From Caenispirillum salinarum_A (GTDB lineage: Bacteria > Pseudomonadota > Alphaproteobacteria > Rhodospirillales > Rhodospirillaceae): a DNA stretch of 64,000 nucleotides. Position numbers and translations under genes: made by a program. The stretch is from assembly GCF_044803115.1 (NCBI RefSeq), contig NZ_CP085224.1, forward strand, positions 4,092,001-4,156,000, read 5' to 3'. This document shows positions 1 through 8,071 of the stretch, one piece after another. The notes below the pieces were generated by a model that ran no database searches, was not told where the DNA came from, and saw nothing but the letters and a program-made list of their open reading frames with translations. Within the stretch, counting starts at the first letter, position 1; each line of letters begins with the position of its first letter.

Positions 1-1
1 C

Positions 2-208
2 CTGGTGGTGACCGACGGGCCGCACATGCCGCGGGCGTTGTGGTGCTTTCGCGCCCTGGCCCGGCGGCGGCGGATGGCGGTGACGCTCTGCCCCGCTCCG
101 GCACCTGCACCGGGCCGTTTCGGCCCGGGCTGGTGGGCGGCGGTGGCCTGGGAGGCGGCGGCCCTGCCCCTCTACGCCTGGCGCCTGTGGCGGGCGCGCG
201 GCGGATAG
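2..208 (+). CDS. YdcF/ElyC-family (DUF218) protein, C-terminal fragment
   Basis: Only the last 68 codons lie in the window; the N-terminus is upstream. The fragment opens with LVVTDGPHMPRALWCFRAL, which matches the 'VTs-x-HM-RA' segment near the C-terminus of the YdcF/SanA/ElyC superfamily (DUF218). These are membrane-anchored envelope proteins, in E. coli linked to envelope and peptidoglycan homeostasis. The end carries an aromatic-rich stretch (WWAAVAWEAAALPLYAWRLW) that could be a membrane-associated helix. The assignment rests on this short motif and is moderate. The downstream gene is on the same strand after 72 bp. Confidence 0.55.
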   Translation: MVVTDGPHMPRALWCFRALARRRRMAVTLCPAPAPAPGRFGPGWWAAVAWEAAALPLYAWRLWRARGG

Positions 209-280
209 CTTGCGCGGGCGTTGTGGATGCGGGCAAGATCGCCCGCCCCGGACCCAGACACCGCGCGAGGACCCTCCGCC

Positions 281-1507
281 ATGACCGCCGCCGACCCCGC
301 CGCCACGTCGTCGCCGCGCCCGCTGGAAGGCGTGCGCGTGCTGGACTGCGCCACCTTCATCGCCGCGCCCTACACCGCTGCGATCCTGGCGGAGTTCGGG
401 GCCGAGGTCATCAAGGTGGAGCAGCCCGGCGCCGGCGATCCCTTCCGCCGCTTCGGCACCATGACCGAGCGTGGCGACAGCCTCGCCTGGCTGTCCGAGG
501 CCCGCAACAAGCGTTCCGTGACGCTCAACCTGCGCGACCCCAAGGGGGCCAAGCTGTTCCGCCAGATGGCGCGCGAGGCCGACGTGGTGTGCGAAAATTT
601 CCGCCCCGGCACCATGGAAAAGTGGGGCCTGGGGTGGGAGGACCTGCGCGCCGTCAACCCCCGGCTGGTGATGCTGCGCGTCACCGGCTACGGCCAGGAC
701 GGGCCGTACGCCCAGCGCCCCGGCTTCGCCCGCATCGCCCATGCCGTAGGCGGGCTGACCCACCTGGCCGGCATGCCCGACGGGCCGCCGGTGACGCCGG
801 GCTCGACGTCGCTTGGGGACTACATGACGGGGCTCTACGGCGCCGTTAGCGTGCTGGTGGCGCTGCGGCACGCACAGGCGGCCGGGCACGGCCAGATGAT
901 CGACATCGGCCTCTACGAAAGCGTCTTCCGCGTGCTCGACGAACTCGCCCCGCGCTACGCCTGGGAGGGCACGGTGCGCGGGCCCGAAGGCGTGGCGACG
1001 CTGAACGCCTGCCCGCACGGCCATTTCGAATGCGCCGACGGCGCATGGGTCGCCATCGCCTGCACCAACGACAAGATGTTCGCCCGCCTCGCCAAGGCCA
1101 TGAAGCGCCCCGACCTGGGCGAACGCTTCGCCGCCGTCGCCGACCGCCTGGCCCACCGCGAGGAAGTGGAGGGCGCCGTCACCGCCTGGACCCGCACCCA
1201 CACCCGCGCCGCCGTCATGGAGGCGTGCCTGGCGGAAGAGGTGCCGGCGGGCAGCATCAACACCATCGCCGACATCTTCGAAGACCCCCACTTCGCCGCG
1301 CGCGGCAACCTTCATCGCGTGGTGGAGGCGAGCTTAGGCGGCCGCGAGGTGGTGGTGCCCAACGTGGTCCCCCGCCTCTCCGACACGCCCGGCCGGGTGG
1401 AGCGCCTGGGGCCGGAACTGGGGGAAGGCAACGCCGAAATCTACGGCAAGCTCTGCGGCCTGACCGACGAGGAACTGGCGATGTATCGGAAGAAGGGGGT
1501 GATCTGA
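281..1507 (+). CDS. CaiB/BaiF family (class III) CoA-transferase
   Basis: A 408-residue CoA-transferase of the CaiB/BaiF (formyl-CoA transferase-like) family. These enzymes move CoA between organic acids through an enzyme-bound anhydride on a conserved aspartate. The opening LEGVRVLDCATFIAAPYTA and AEFGAEVIKVEQPGAGDP are hallmark N-terminal motifs. RVTGYGQDGPYAQRPGFA matches the family's G-(Y/F)-GQ-GP block, and the LGDYMTGLYGA segment probably carries the active-site Asp. The ATG at 281 is preceded by a GCGAGGA ribosome-binding site and was preferred over an in-frame GTG at 221. It stands alone, so the substrate is unknown. Confidence 0.9.
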   Translation: MTAADPAATSSPRPLEGVRVLDCATFIAAPYTAAILAEFGAEVIKVEQPGAGDPFRRFGTMTERGDSLAWLSEARNKRSVTLNLRDPKGAKLFRQMAREADVVCENFRPGTMEKWGLGWEDLRAVNPRLVMLRVTGYGQDGPYAQRPGFARIAHAVGGLTHLAGMPDGPPVTPGSTSLGDYMTGLYGAVSVLVALRHAQAAGHGQMIDIGLYESVFRVLDELAPRYAWEGTVRGPEGVATLNACPHGHFECADGAWVAIACTNDKMFARLAKAMKRPDLGERFAAVADRLAHREEVEGAVTAWTRTHTRAAVMEACLAEEVPAGSINTIADIFEDPHFAARGNLHRVVEASLGGREVVVPNVVPRLSDTPGRVERLGPELGEGNAEIYGKLCGLTDEELAMYRKKGVI

Positions 1508-1611
1508 GGGGCTTGGGTCGTCTGGCCCACGACCTTCGTCTGGTTGCGACCGGCGGCCTCTGCCCGTAATAAACGAAGGGCGATGCGCGAGGACGGACAG
1601 GGCGAGGCGAG

Positions 1612-2616
1612 ATGATTCTGAAGGAGTTGGACGATGTGCCGGCCGCCGACCGGTTTTCGCTGGCGGGGCACAGGGCGGAGAAGGACCTGGCGTTCTATCT
1701 GAAGCGCGGGTTCGGCCGGGACAGGAAGATCCACGTCCTGAACGGCGTCAGGATTGAGCACGACGACGATGCGGCCCAGATCGACCACCTGATCCTTCAC
1801 CCCTACGGCTTCATCATCGTCGAGAGCAAGAGCGTCCATGACACGGTCCACATCGACCGTCACGGCCACTGGAGCCGGACGTTCAAGGGGCAGCGCAAGG
1901 GCATGGGATCGCCGATTCTCCAGGCGGAACGGCAGGTGGACTTCCTCAAGACCGTTTTCGACGATCGGAAGGAAGAGGTGATCGGCACGCTGTTCGGCAT
2001 CCAGCAGGGCCTCGGCGGGCGGGCCTACGACGTGCTGGTCGCCATTTCCGACAACGGCCGCATCACCTGCGAGAAGGGCGCGCTCGACCCGCGCATCTGC
2101 AAGGCCGACGAGGTGGTCGACCGGGTGCGGGACATTTACAAGAGCTATAAGCCCGGCTTGCGCCTGTTGGACAGCCGCCCGACGTTCCGCCTGTCGGACA
2201 TGGACAGCATCGCCACCTTCCTGGTGGAGAACCACCGCCCCGTCGGCACCACCGCGCCGTACGTGGTGGAGCCCAGCCCCTGGCCTGGTTTCGGGATGCG
2301 GGCGGAGCCGGAACTGGTGCCGGAGAAGCCGCGCCGGGCTCACAAAACAAAGGTCGCGGCACCGCTCGAACTCGCGCACACCTGCGGCAAGTGCGGGGAT
2401 AACGCCGCCCTGCGCATCCTCTACGGTCCCTACGGCTACTACTTCAAGTGCGGTGCCTGCGGCGGCAACACCAAGGCCCAGGCGACCTGCGAGGCGTGCG
2501 GCAAGCCGGCCCGCGTGCGCAAACAGGGCCGAGACTTCTTCGCGGAGTGCCAGTCTTGCGGCGTTTCACGCGCGTACTTCACCAATTCGCCGGAAAACGC
2601 CGACGCGGCGGAATGA
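1612..2616 (+). CDS. NERD-domain protein with C-terminal zinc ribbons
   Basis: A 334-residue protein. Residues about 17-150 form a NERD (nuclease-related) domain: RAEKDLAFYLKRGF, then QIDHLILHPYGFIIVESKS, in which the Asp and the E-x-K of the PD-(D/E)xK-like core are kept. The C-terminal 90 residues carry four CxxC knuckles (CGKCGD, CGACGG, CEACGK, CQSCGV), enough for two topoisomerase-like zinc ribbons. NERD domains occur in DNA-processing and plasmid or defence proteins; the precise role here is not known. The gene has its own ribosome-binding site (GGGCGAGGCGAG) and no operon partner. It is complete, with codon use like its neighbours. Confidence 0.85.
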   Translation: MILKELDDVPAADRFSLAGHRAEKDLAFYLKRGFGRDRKIHVLNGVRIEHDDDAAQIDHLILHPYGFIIVESKSVHDTVHIDRHGHWSRTFKGQRKGMGSPILQAERQVDFLKTVFDDRKEEVIGTLFGIQQGLGGRAYDVLVAISDNGRITCEKGALDPRICKADEVVDRVRDIYKSYKPGLRLLDSRPTFRLSDMDSIATFLVENHRPVGTTAPYVVEPSPWPGFGMRAEPELVPEKPRRAHKTKVAAPLELAHTCGKCGDNAALRILYGPYGYYFKCGACGGNTKAQATCEACGKPARVRKQGRDFFAECQSCGVSRAYFTNSPENADAAE

Positions 2617-2643
2617 CTTCGGCTGCAATGTGGGGAGAAAGAT

Positions 2644-2717
2644 TGGAGCGGGTGAGGGGAATCGAACCCCCGTCGTCAGCTTGGGAAGCTGCTGCTCTAC
2701 CATTGAGCTACACCCGC
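2644..2717 (-). tRNA. tRNA-Gly (anticodon CCC)
   Basis: The minus strand folds into a complete 74-nt tRNA with encoded CCA. The acceptor stem is GCGGGTG/CACCCGC, the D-arm GCTC/GAGC, the T-loop TTCGATT. The anticodon loop TTCCCAA places CCC at 2683-2685 (complement), reading the codon GGG. The anticodon stem opens with a G-A mismatch and the T-stem with a G-U pair. Confidence 0.95.
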
Positions 2718-2748
2718 ATCCGGCGCGGCATCGCGCGGCAGGGACACA

Positions 2749-2777
2749 GTTATAGGCGCAGCCGCGCCGCCGCGCAA
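2749..2777 (-). promoter_or_regulatory. Promoter of tRNA-Gly
   Basis: On the minus strand TTGCGC (2777-2772) and TATAAC (2754-2749) are separated by exactly 17 bp and lie about 31 bp before the tRNA 5' end. This is a sigma-70-like layout in the right place. Confidence 0.65.
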
Positions 2778-2899
2778 GAGGGCGCGTCGCCCGCAGATTC
2801 CGCACCCCACACGCAGCCGTGAATTGCGCCCGGCGGTCCGCGCCGCCATGGTGGCCGTATAAATCGCAATACCTACGACCGCCAGCCAGGGAGCCGCCC

Positions 2900-3865
2900 G
2901 TGCCCGACGACGGCCGCAAGACAGACCTTCATTCCGCCGGCCCCGTGCGGGCCAAGTTTTCCGACCCCTGCGTCACCGCCAGGGGCGAGAGCCGCGCCAC
3001 CGTGCATCTGGATCGCCTGGATACGCTGTGGGTCAACACCGGCACGCTCTGCAACATCGAGTGCGCCCACTGCTACATCGAGAGCAGCCCGAAAAACGAC
3101 CGCCTGGCCTACATCACCACATCCGAACTGATGCCCTACCTGGCGGAGGTGCAGCGGCTTGGCCTCGGCACCCGCGAGATCGGCTTCACCGGCGGCGAGC
3201 CGTTCATGAACCCCGACATGATCGAGATGCTCGACGTGGTGCTGACCGCCGGCCATCGCGCGCTGGTGCTGACCAACGCCATGAAGCCCATGACGCACAA
3301 GCGCGCCGACCTTCTGGACCTGCGCGACCGCTTCGGCGACGCCCTGGAACTGCGCGTCTCGCTGGACCACTTCACCGCCCGCCACCACGAGGAGGAACGC
3401 GGCCCCGGCACCTTCGCCATCGCCCTGGAGGGGCTGAAATGGCTGTCGGACGAGGGCTTTTCCGTCGCCGTCGCCGGCCGCACCCGCTGGGGCGAGCCGC
3501 TGGAGGCCGAGCGCGCCGGCTATGCCGACCTCTTCGCGCGCGAGGGCATCCGCATCAACGCGGCCGATCCGGCGCGGCTGGTGCTGTTCCCGGAAATGGA
3601 CGAAAGCGCCGACGTGCCCGAGATCACCACCGCCTGCTGGGGCATCCTGGGCAAGACGCCGTCGGACGTGATGTGCGCCTCGTCCCGCATGATCGTCAAG
3701 CGCAGGGGCGCAGAGCACCCGGCGGTTGTCGCCTGCACCCTACTGCCCTACGATCCGCGCTTCGAACTGGGCGCAACGCTGGAAGACAGCGCAAAGCCGG
3801 TGCCCCTCAACCATCCGCACTGCGCCCGGTTCTGCGTGCTTGGCGGGGCCAGTTGCAGCGCCTGA
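2900..3865 (+). CDS. Radical SAM enzyme of unknown substrate
   Basis: A 321-residue radical SAM protein. CNIECAHC is the CxxxCxxC motif that binds the SAM-reactive 4Fe-4S cluster, and EIGFTGGEPFMNP is the GGE SAM-binding motif. The C-terminal third has further cysteines (TACWG, DVMCA, VACTL, and HCARFC...GGASC at the end). That pattern suggests an auxiliary Fe-S cluster in a SPASM-like extension. The GTG at 2900 was chosen because a GGGAG site lies 8 bp upstream and residues before it are unconserved in character. No precursor peptide or partner gene is evident; gloB converges on it with a 13-bp gap. The substrate is unknown. Confidence 0.85.
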   Translation: MPDDGRKTDLHSAGPVRAKFSDPCVTARGESRATVHLDRLDTLWVNTGTLCNIECAHCYIESSPKNDRLAYITTSELMPYLAEVQRLGLGTREIGFTGGEPFMNPDMIEMLDVVLTAGHRALVLTNAMKPMTHKRADLLDLRDRFGDALELRVSLDHFTARHHEEERGPGTFAIALEGLKWLSDEGFSVAVAGRTRWGEPLEAERAGYADLFAREGIRINAADPARLVLFPEMDESADVPEITTACWGILGKTPSDVMCASSRMIVKRRGAEHPAVVACTLLPYDPRFELGATLEDSAKPVPLNHPHCARFCVLGGASCSA

Positions 3866-3878
3866 GGAACCGGAAGCC

Positions 3879-4649
3879 CTAGAAACTGTCCTTGCGCGCC
3901 CGCACCTCGGCAAATACGCGCTCCGGCGCCGCGCCCGCCAAGCCCAGCTTGTCGGCCAGCGCCGGGTCGTCGGCGCGCAGGAAGGGGTTGGCCGCCTTCT
4001 CCACGCCCAGCAGCGACGGCACGGTGGGGCGGTTCTCGGCGCGCAGGCGCTCGATCTCGGTGCCGAGGTCGCGCAGCACCGTGTTGTCCGGGTCCACCGA
4101 CAGGCTGAAGCGCAGGTTCGCCTGAGTATACTCGTGGGCGCAGTAGACGCGCGTGTCGTCGGGCAGCGCGCGCAGCTTCGACAGGCTGTCCCAGAACTGC
4201 TCCGGCGTGCCCTCGAACATCCGTCCGCAGCCCAGCGAAAAGATCGTGTCGCCGCAGAACAGGGCGTCGCTGTCCTCGAACCAGTAGGCGATGTGCCCGC
4301 TGGTGTGCCCCGGCACGTCGAAGACGCGCGCCACCGCATCGCCCAGGCGGACCGTGTCGCCCTCGCCCACCTGCACGTCGATGCCGGGGATACGGTGTGC
4401 GTCGGCGCGCGGCCCGACGACGGTGCAGCCGGTGGCCTGCTTGATCTCCAGGTTGCCGCCGGTGTGGTCGGCGTGGTGGTGGGTGTTGAGGATGTGCGTC
4501 AGCCGCCAGCCGCGGCGCTCCAGCGCCTCCATCACCGGGGCCACCACGGCGGGGTCCACCACTCCCGTCGCCTGCGTTTCGGGATCATGGGCCAGATAGA
4601 CGTAGTTGTCGTTCAGGACCGGGATCTGCTCGATTTCCAGGCGGGACAC
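3879..4649 (-). CDS. gloB: Hydroxyacylglutathione hydrolase (glyoxalase II)
   Basis: Hydrolyses S-D-lactoylglutathione to D-lactate and glutathione, the second step of methylglyoxal detoxification in the cytoplasm. The 256-residue protein has the metallo-beta-lactamase signature THHHADHTGG for the dinuclear metal site, then DVPGHTSGH, FCGDTIFSLGCGRMFEG and YCAHEYT, all typical of GloB, plus the HAGH C-terminal domain. Length is normal for the family. It starts with GTG at 4649 behind a GGAGG site. A SAM-dependent methyltransferase lies downstream on the opposite strand, a pairing often seen in alphaproteobacteria. Confidence 0.95.
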   Translation of the reverse strand: MSRLEIEQIPVLNDNYVYLAHDPETQATGVVDPAVVAPVMEALERRGWRLTHILNTHHHADHTGGNLEIKQATGCTVVGPRADAHRIPGIDVQVGEGDTVRLGDAVARVFDVPGHTSGHIAYWFEDSDALFCGDTIFSLGCGRMFEGTPEQFWDSLSKLRALPDDTRVYCAHEYTQANLRFSLSVDPDNTVLRDLGTEIERLRAENRPTVPSLLGVEKAANPFLRADDPALADKLGLAGAAPERVFAEVRARKDSF

Positions 4650-4843
4650 GAAGGGCCTCCTTCAGGTGGTTGGTTCGGTTTCCTTGGCTCGTATCCTATC
4701 AACGCGCGCGCGCCCCGTCAGGCCCCCGGCCGCGCCGGCGGCGGCGATCGAAGGGCGAACGGAAAAACCTCGCGGATATTGTGACCGCGATCAATCCCCC
4801 GACATGGCGCGGGGGTGTAATCTGGACCGTGGAGGATAACGCC

Positions 4844-5134
4844 ATGCTTAATGATCGCACTCTGCAAGCCCTGCGTCTGCGGGGGTTCACCGTCGAGGAG
4901 ATCCTGCAGATCGAACGTCTCGCCCACGAGGCCTCGCACCATCGCAAGGCCTTGCGCGATCCCTCGCGCCGGAAGCTGGACACCGAGGCCGTGATGCACG
5001 CCGCCGCCGGTGGTGACCCGCTGGCGGCCAAGCTGGCGCCGCTGCTGCGGGACCGGCGCAGCATCCGGGTCGACCATGCCTTGGTGCGCGCATCCATCGT
5101 CCTGGGGGAACGGCTGCGCGCCGACATGCTGTGA
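4844..5134 (+). CDS. Small conserved-looking protein of unknown function
   Basis: A 96-residue predicted soluble, helical, highly charged protein. The N-terminal part (LNDRTLQALRLRGFTVEEIL) resembles a short helix-turn-helix-like segment, but I cannot assign a family. No signal peptide or membrane segment is present. The ATG at 4844 follows a strong GGAGGATAACGCC ribosome-binding site; the reading frame stays open upstream, but those codons are Arg/Pro-rich and look non-coding. It lies 30 bp upstream of a methyltransferase on the same strand and may be co-transcribed with it. Confidence 0.65.
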   Translation: MLNDRTLQALRLRGFTVEEILQIERLAHEASHHRKALRDPSRRKLDTEAVMHAAAGGDPLAAKLAPLLRDRRSIRVDHALVRASIVLGERLRADML

Positions 5135-5164
5135 GACGCGCCCCGACGTGGTAAGCTCGTCGCC

Positions 5165-5959
5165 ATGTGGATGGACGTCGTCGACCTGCGGGATTTCTAT
5201 GACGGCAGCCTGGGGCAGGTGTCGCGCCGGCTGCTGCAGCGCCGCCTGCGCGCCATCTGGCCCGACACCCGTGGGATGCGCGTGCTGGGCGTGGGATTTG
5301 CGACGCCCTTCCTCGGCCCCTTCCTCGACGGCAGCGAGCGTGTCCTGGCGGCCATGCCGGGCGCCCAGGGCGTCATGCGATGGCCCGCCGAGGGCCCCAA
5401 CCGGGTCATGCTGGCCGACGAGGCGGAACTGCCCCTGCCCGACCGCTCCATCGACCGCCTCGTCATCGCCCACGGGCTGGAGCACACCGAGCACATGCGC
5501 GCCATGATGCGCGAATGCTGGCGCGTTCTGACCGACGGCGGGCGCATGATCATCGTCGCCCCCAACCGGCGCGGCATCTGGGCGCGCATGGAGCGCACGC
5601 CCTTCGGCACCGGCCGCCCCTACTCCGAAAGCCAGATCACGCGGCTTCTGCGGGACACCATGTTCACGCCGCTGGAGGTGGGCGCGGCCCTCTACATGCC
5701 GCCGGTGCGCTGGCGTGGGGCGCTGGCGTGGGCGCGCCCGATAGAGGATCTGCTCGGCCGCTGGCGCTGGCCCGATGCGTTTGCCGGCGTGCTGGTGGTG
5801 GAGGCCGCCAAGCAGATCTACGCCGCCCCCCACCACAAGGTCGCCGAGCGCCGGCGCGCCTATGCGGTGGTGCCCAACCCCTTCCGCAACGGCCACCGCG
5901 GCGGTGCCCGCCCGGCCGGCGTGCGGCGCGACCGGGTGGCGGACGACGACGGGGCCTAG
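5165..5959 (+). CDS. SAM-dependent methyltransferase (type 11-like)
   Basis: A 264-residue Rossmann-fold methyltransferase. The middle segment LPLPDRSIDRLVIAHGLEHT and MMRECWRVLTDGGRMIIVAPNRRG are motifs of the methyltransferase 11 family (post-motif II and the 'WRVLxPGG' block). The glycine-rich SAM-binding motif (GMRVLGVGFATPFLGPF) is weaker than usual. Alphaproteobacteria commonly carry this protein beside gloB, as here, but its substrate is not established. The gene converges with metW, with only 8 bp between the two stop codons. The Arg-rich C-terminal tail is probably disordered. Confidence 0.8.
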   Translation: MWMDVVDLRDFYDGSLGQVSRRLLQRRLRAIWPDTRGMRVLGVGFATPFLGPFLDGSERVLAAMPGAQGVMRWPAEGPNRVMLADEAELPLPDRSIDRLVIAHGLEHTEHMRAMMRECWRVLTDGGRMIIVAPNRRGIWARMERTPFGTGRPYSESQITRLLRDTMFTPLEVGAALYMPPVRWRGALAWARPIEDLLGRWRWPDAFAGVLVVEAAKQIYAAPHHKVAERRRAYAVVPNPFRNGHRGGARPAGVRRDRVADDDGA

Positions 5960-5967
5960 AGCGCGGT

Positions 5968-6654
5968 CTACTTCCGCCGCAGCAGGAACAGCGCCTGTTC
6001 CGCCATCAGGTTGGCAAGGCTGCCGTCGGCGGACAGGCGGCTCTTGCGGCCCTGACTGTCCAGCGCGTAGGCTGCCTCCACCGTCACCCCCAGTTCGCGG
6101 CACAGGTCGCGGAAGTCGCGGATGGTGCACAGGTGGATGTTGGGCGTCGCCCACCATTGCGACGGCAGGCAGCGCGACACCGGCATGCGCCCCTGGGTGA
6201 CCAGGTGCAGCCGGTTGCGCCAGTAGCCGAAATTGGGAAACGACACGATGGCGCGGTGGCCGATGCGCAGCAGATCCTCCAGCACCCCGCGCGGGTTGCG
6301 CGTGGCCTGCAGCGTCTGCGACAGGATGGCGTAGTCGAAGGCGCCGGCCGGATAGTCCTTGAGATCGGTGTCGGCGTCGCCCTGGATCACCGACAGCCCC
6401 TGCGCCACCGCCGCCTGCACGCCGTCCATGGACAACTCGATGCCGCGCCCGTCGACGCGCTTGGTCTGCCACAGGTAGGACAGCAGCGTGCCGTCCTCGC
6501 AGCCGACGTCCAGCACGCGGCTTTCCGGGGCGACCAGACTGGCGATGAGCTGAAGGTCGACACGGATGCCGGCGTTGGCGCCCGGCGGCGCGCCGGCGGC
6601 GGCGACCGTGCCGGCCTGGGCGACCGTCTGGTTGGCGGTGTCGATGTGCGTCAT
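5968..6654 (-). CDS. metW: Methionine biosynthesis protein MetW
   Basis: A 228-residue methyltransferase-fold protein encoded with metX. The SAM-binding motif is RVLDVGCEDGTLLSYLWQ, followed by VIQGDADTDLKDYP and FDYAILSQTLQATRNPR, which are typical of MetW. In proteobacteria that use MetX, MetW partners the homoserine acyltransferase and is needed for full activity. The gene starts 27 bp after the metX stop, so the two form a metXW operon on the minus strand. The alanine-rich first 25 residues are variable. Confidence 0.93.
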   Translation of the reverse strand: MTHIDTANQTVAQAGTVAAAGAPPGANAGIRVDLQLIASLVAPESRVLDVGCEDGTLLSYLWQTKRVDGRGIELSMDGVQAAVAQGLSVIQGDADTDLKDYPAGAFDYAILSQTLQATRNPRGVLEDLLRIGHRAIVSFPNFGYWRNRLHLVTQGRMPVSRCLPSQWWATPNIHLCTIRDFRDLCRELGVTVEAAYALDSQGRKSRLSADGSLANLMAEQALFLLRRK

Positions 6655-6681
6655 GGCGGCATCTTTCCTCCGGCCCCGGCC

Positions 6682-7908
6682 TCAGCCCGCGCCCCGGCGG
6701 GGCAGGCCCAGGTGTTCGGCCGCGCCGTCCAGGAAGCCCTGGAGCGTCTCGTGGAACTCGGGCTCGTCCAGCAGGAAGGCGTCGTGGCCCTTGTCGGACT
6801 GCACCTCCACGAACGACACGTTGGCGGCCACGGCATTCAGGGCATGCACCACGGCGCGGCTCTCCGACGTGGGGAACAGCCAGTCCGAACTGAACGAGAT
6901 CACGCAGAACCGGGTCTTCGTGCCCATGAAGGCGTTGGCCAGCCGGCCGCCGTTCTCCTCCGCCAGGTCGAAGTAGTCCATGGCGCGGGTGATGTAGAGG
7001 TAGCTGTTGGCGTCGAAACGGTCCACGAAGGTGGAGCCCTGGTAGCGCAGGTAGCTTTCCACCTGGAAGTCCGCCTCGAACCCGTAGGTGATGGTCGAGC
7101 GGTCCTGCAGCCGCCGCCCGAACTTGCGGTGCAGCGCCTGTTCCGACAGATAGGTGATGTGCGCCGCCATGCGGGCGACGGCCAGGCCGCGCTCGGGGCG
7201 CTTGTCATGCTCCAGATAATCGCCGCCGCACCAGTCGGGGTCCGAGACGATGGCCTGGCGCCCCACCTCGTGGAAGGCGATGTTCTGGGCCGAATGGCGG
7301 TAGCTGGTGGCGATGGGCACGCAGGCGAACACGCGGTCGGGAAAGGTGTGCACCCACTCCAGCGCCTGCATCCCGCCCATGGACCCGCCGATGACCGCGA
7401 ACAGCCGCTCGATCCCCAGCGCGTCCATGAGCCGCGCCTGGGCCTGCACCATGTCGCCGATGGTGATGACGGGGAAGCGCATGCCCCAGGGCTTGCCGGT
7501 GGCGGGGTCCGTCTCCGCCGGCCCGGACGAGCCCATGCAACTGCCCAGCACATTGATGCAGATGACGAAGAAGCGGTCGGTGTCGACGATCTTTCCCGGC
7601 CCGACGATCTGGTGCCACCAGCCCGGCTTGCCGGTGGTGGGGTGCGGATCGGCGACGAAGTGGTCGCCGGTCAGCGCGTGGCAGACCAGGATGCAGTTGG
7701 TCTTCTCGGCGTTGAGCGTGCCGTAGGTGGAGTACGCCAGGGTGAACGGCCCGAGGTCGATGCCGCAGTCCAGCCGCAGCGGCTTGTCGTGGCCGAGTAC
7801 CACCCGCTGGTCCTGGCCGCGCGGAAGCTCGGCGCCCCGCTCGGGCACCCGGGCCGCGGCGGTCTCGCCCTGCGTCTGCGTATCGTGGCTGTCCACCTGA
7901 TCGGTCAC
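6682..7908 (-). CDS. metX: Homoserine O-acetyltransferase
   Basis: Transfers an acyl group (acetyl, or succinyl in some members) to L-homoserine, the committed step of methionine synthesis. The 408-residue alpha/beta hydrolase has the MetX nucleophile motif VIGGSMGGMQALEW, FSSDWLFPTSES around the Asp and KGHDAFLLDEPEF around the His. NVLGSCMGSSGPAETDPATG is another family block. An N-terminal tail of about 30 residues (Gln/Arg-rich) precedes the conserved core. It starts with GTG at 7908 behind GGAAGGAC. I looked for a SAM riboswitch upstream and saw none. A weak promoter (TTGAAA, 17 bp, TAGTTT) lies around 7970-8000. Confidence 0.93.
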   Translation of the reverse strand: MTDQVDSHDTQTQGETAAARVPERGAELPRGQDQRVVLGHDKPLRLDCGIDLGPFTLAYSTYGTLNAEKTNCILVCHALTGDHFVADPHPTTGKPGWWHQIVGPGKIVDTDRFFVICINVLGSCMGSSGPAETDPATGKPWGMRFPVITIGDMVQAQARLMDALGIERLFAVIGGSMGGMQALEWVHTFPDRVFACVPIATSYRHSAQNIAFHEVGRQAIVSDPDWCGGDYLEHDKRPERGLAVARMAAHITYLSEQALHRKFGRRLQDRSTITYGFEADFQVESYLRYQGSTFVDRFDANSYLYITRAMDYFDLAEENGGRLANAFMGTKTRFCVISFSSDWLFPTSESRAVVHALNAVAANVSFVEVQSDKGHDAFLLDEPEFHETLQGFLDGAAEHLGLPRRGAG

Positions 7909-8071
7909 CGCGAGGAAGTCCTTCCGGCACTGTCGAACGCCCGCGCGGCACCGGGCCGCCGGGAGGCTGGAAAACTATGACCGCCGCCGTCGACTTTCAA
8001 CGTTTTCTTTGATTTCGCGCATGGGCGCCGGTAAGACTATCCGGCATTTCACAAAGGTTGCCGCGCCCGCC

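Noticed and set aside
40..849. Long Arg/Pro-rich frame overlapping the CoA-transferase gene
   Set aside because: Shadow frame of a real gene; GC-rich DNA gives long open frames with Arg/Pro/Ala-heavy translations.
4718..6472. 584-codon minus-strand frame across the methyltransferase and metW genes
   Set aside because: Covers two well-supported genes in other frames and has no domain or codon pattern of its own.
5380..7980. 866-codon plus-strand frame antisense to metXW
   Set aside because: Antisense shadow of metX and metW; translation is His/Gly/Arg/Val-rich with no recognisable motif.
7909..8071. Possible SAM-II or other SAM riboswitch before metX
   Set aside because: The region lacks the conserved SAM-II core and pseudoknot sequences; only a weak promoter is visible.
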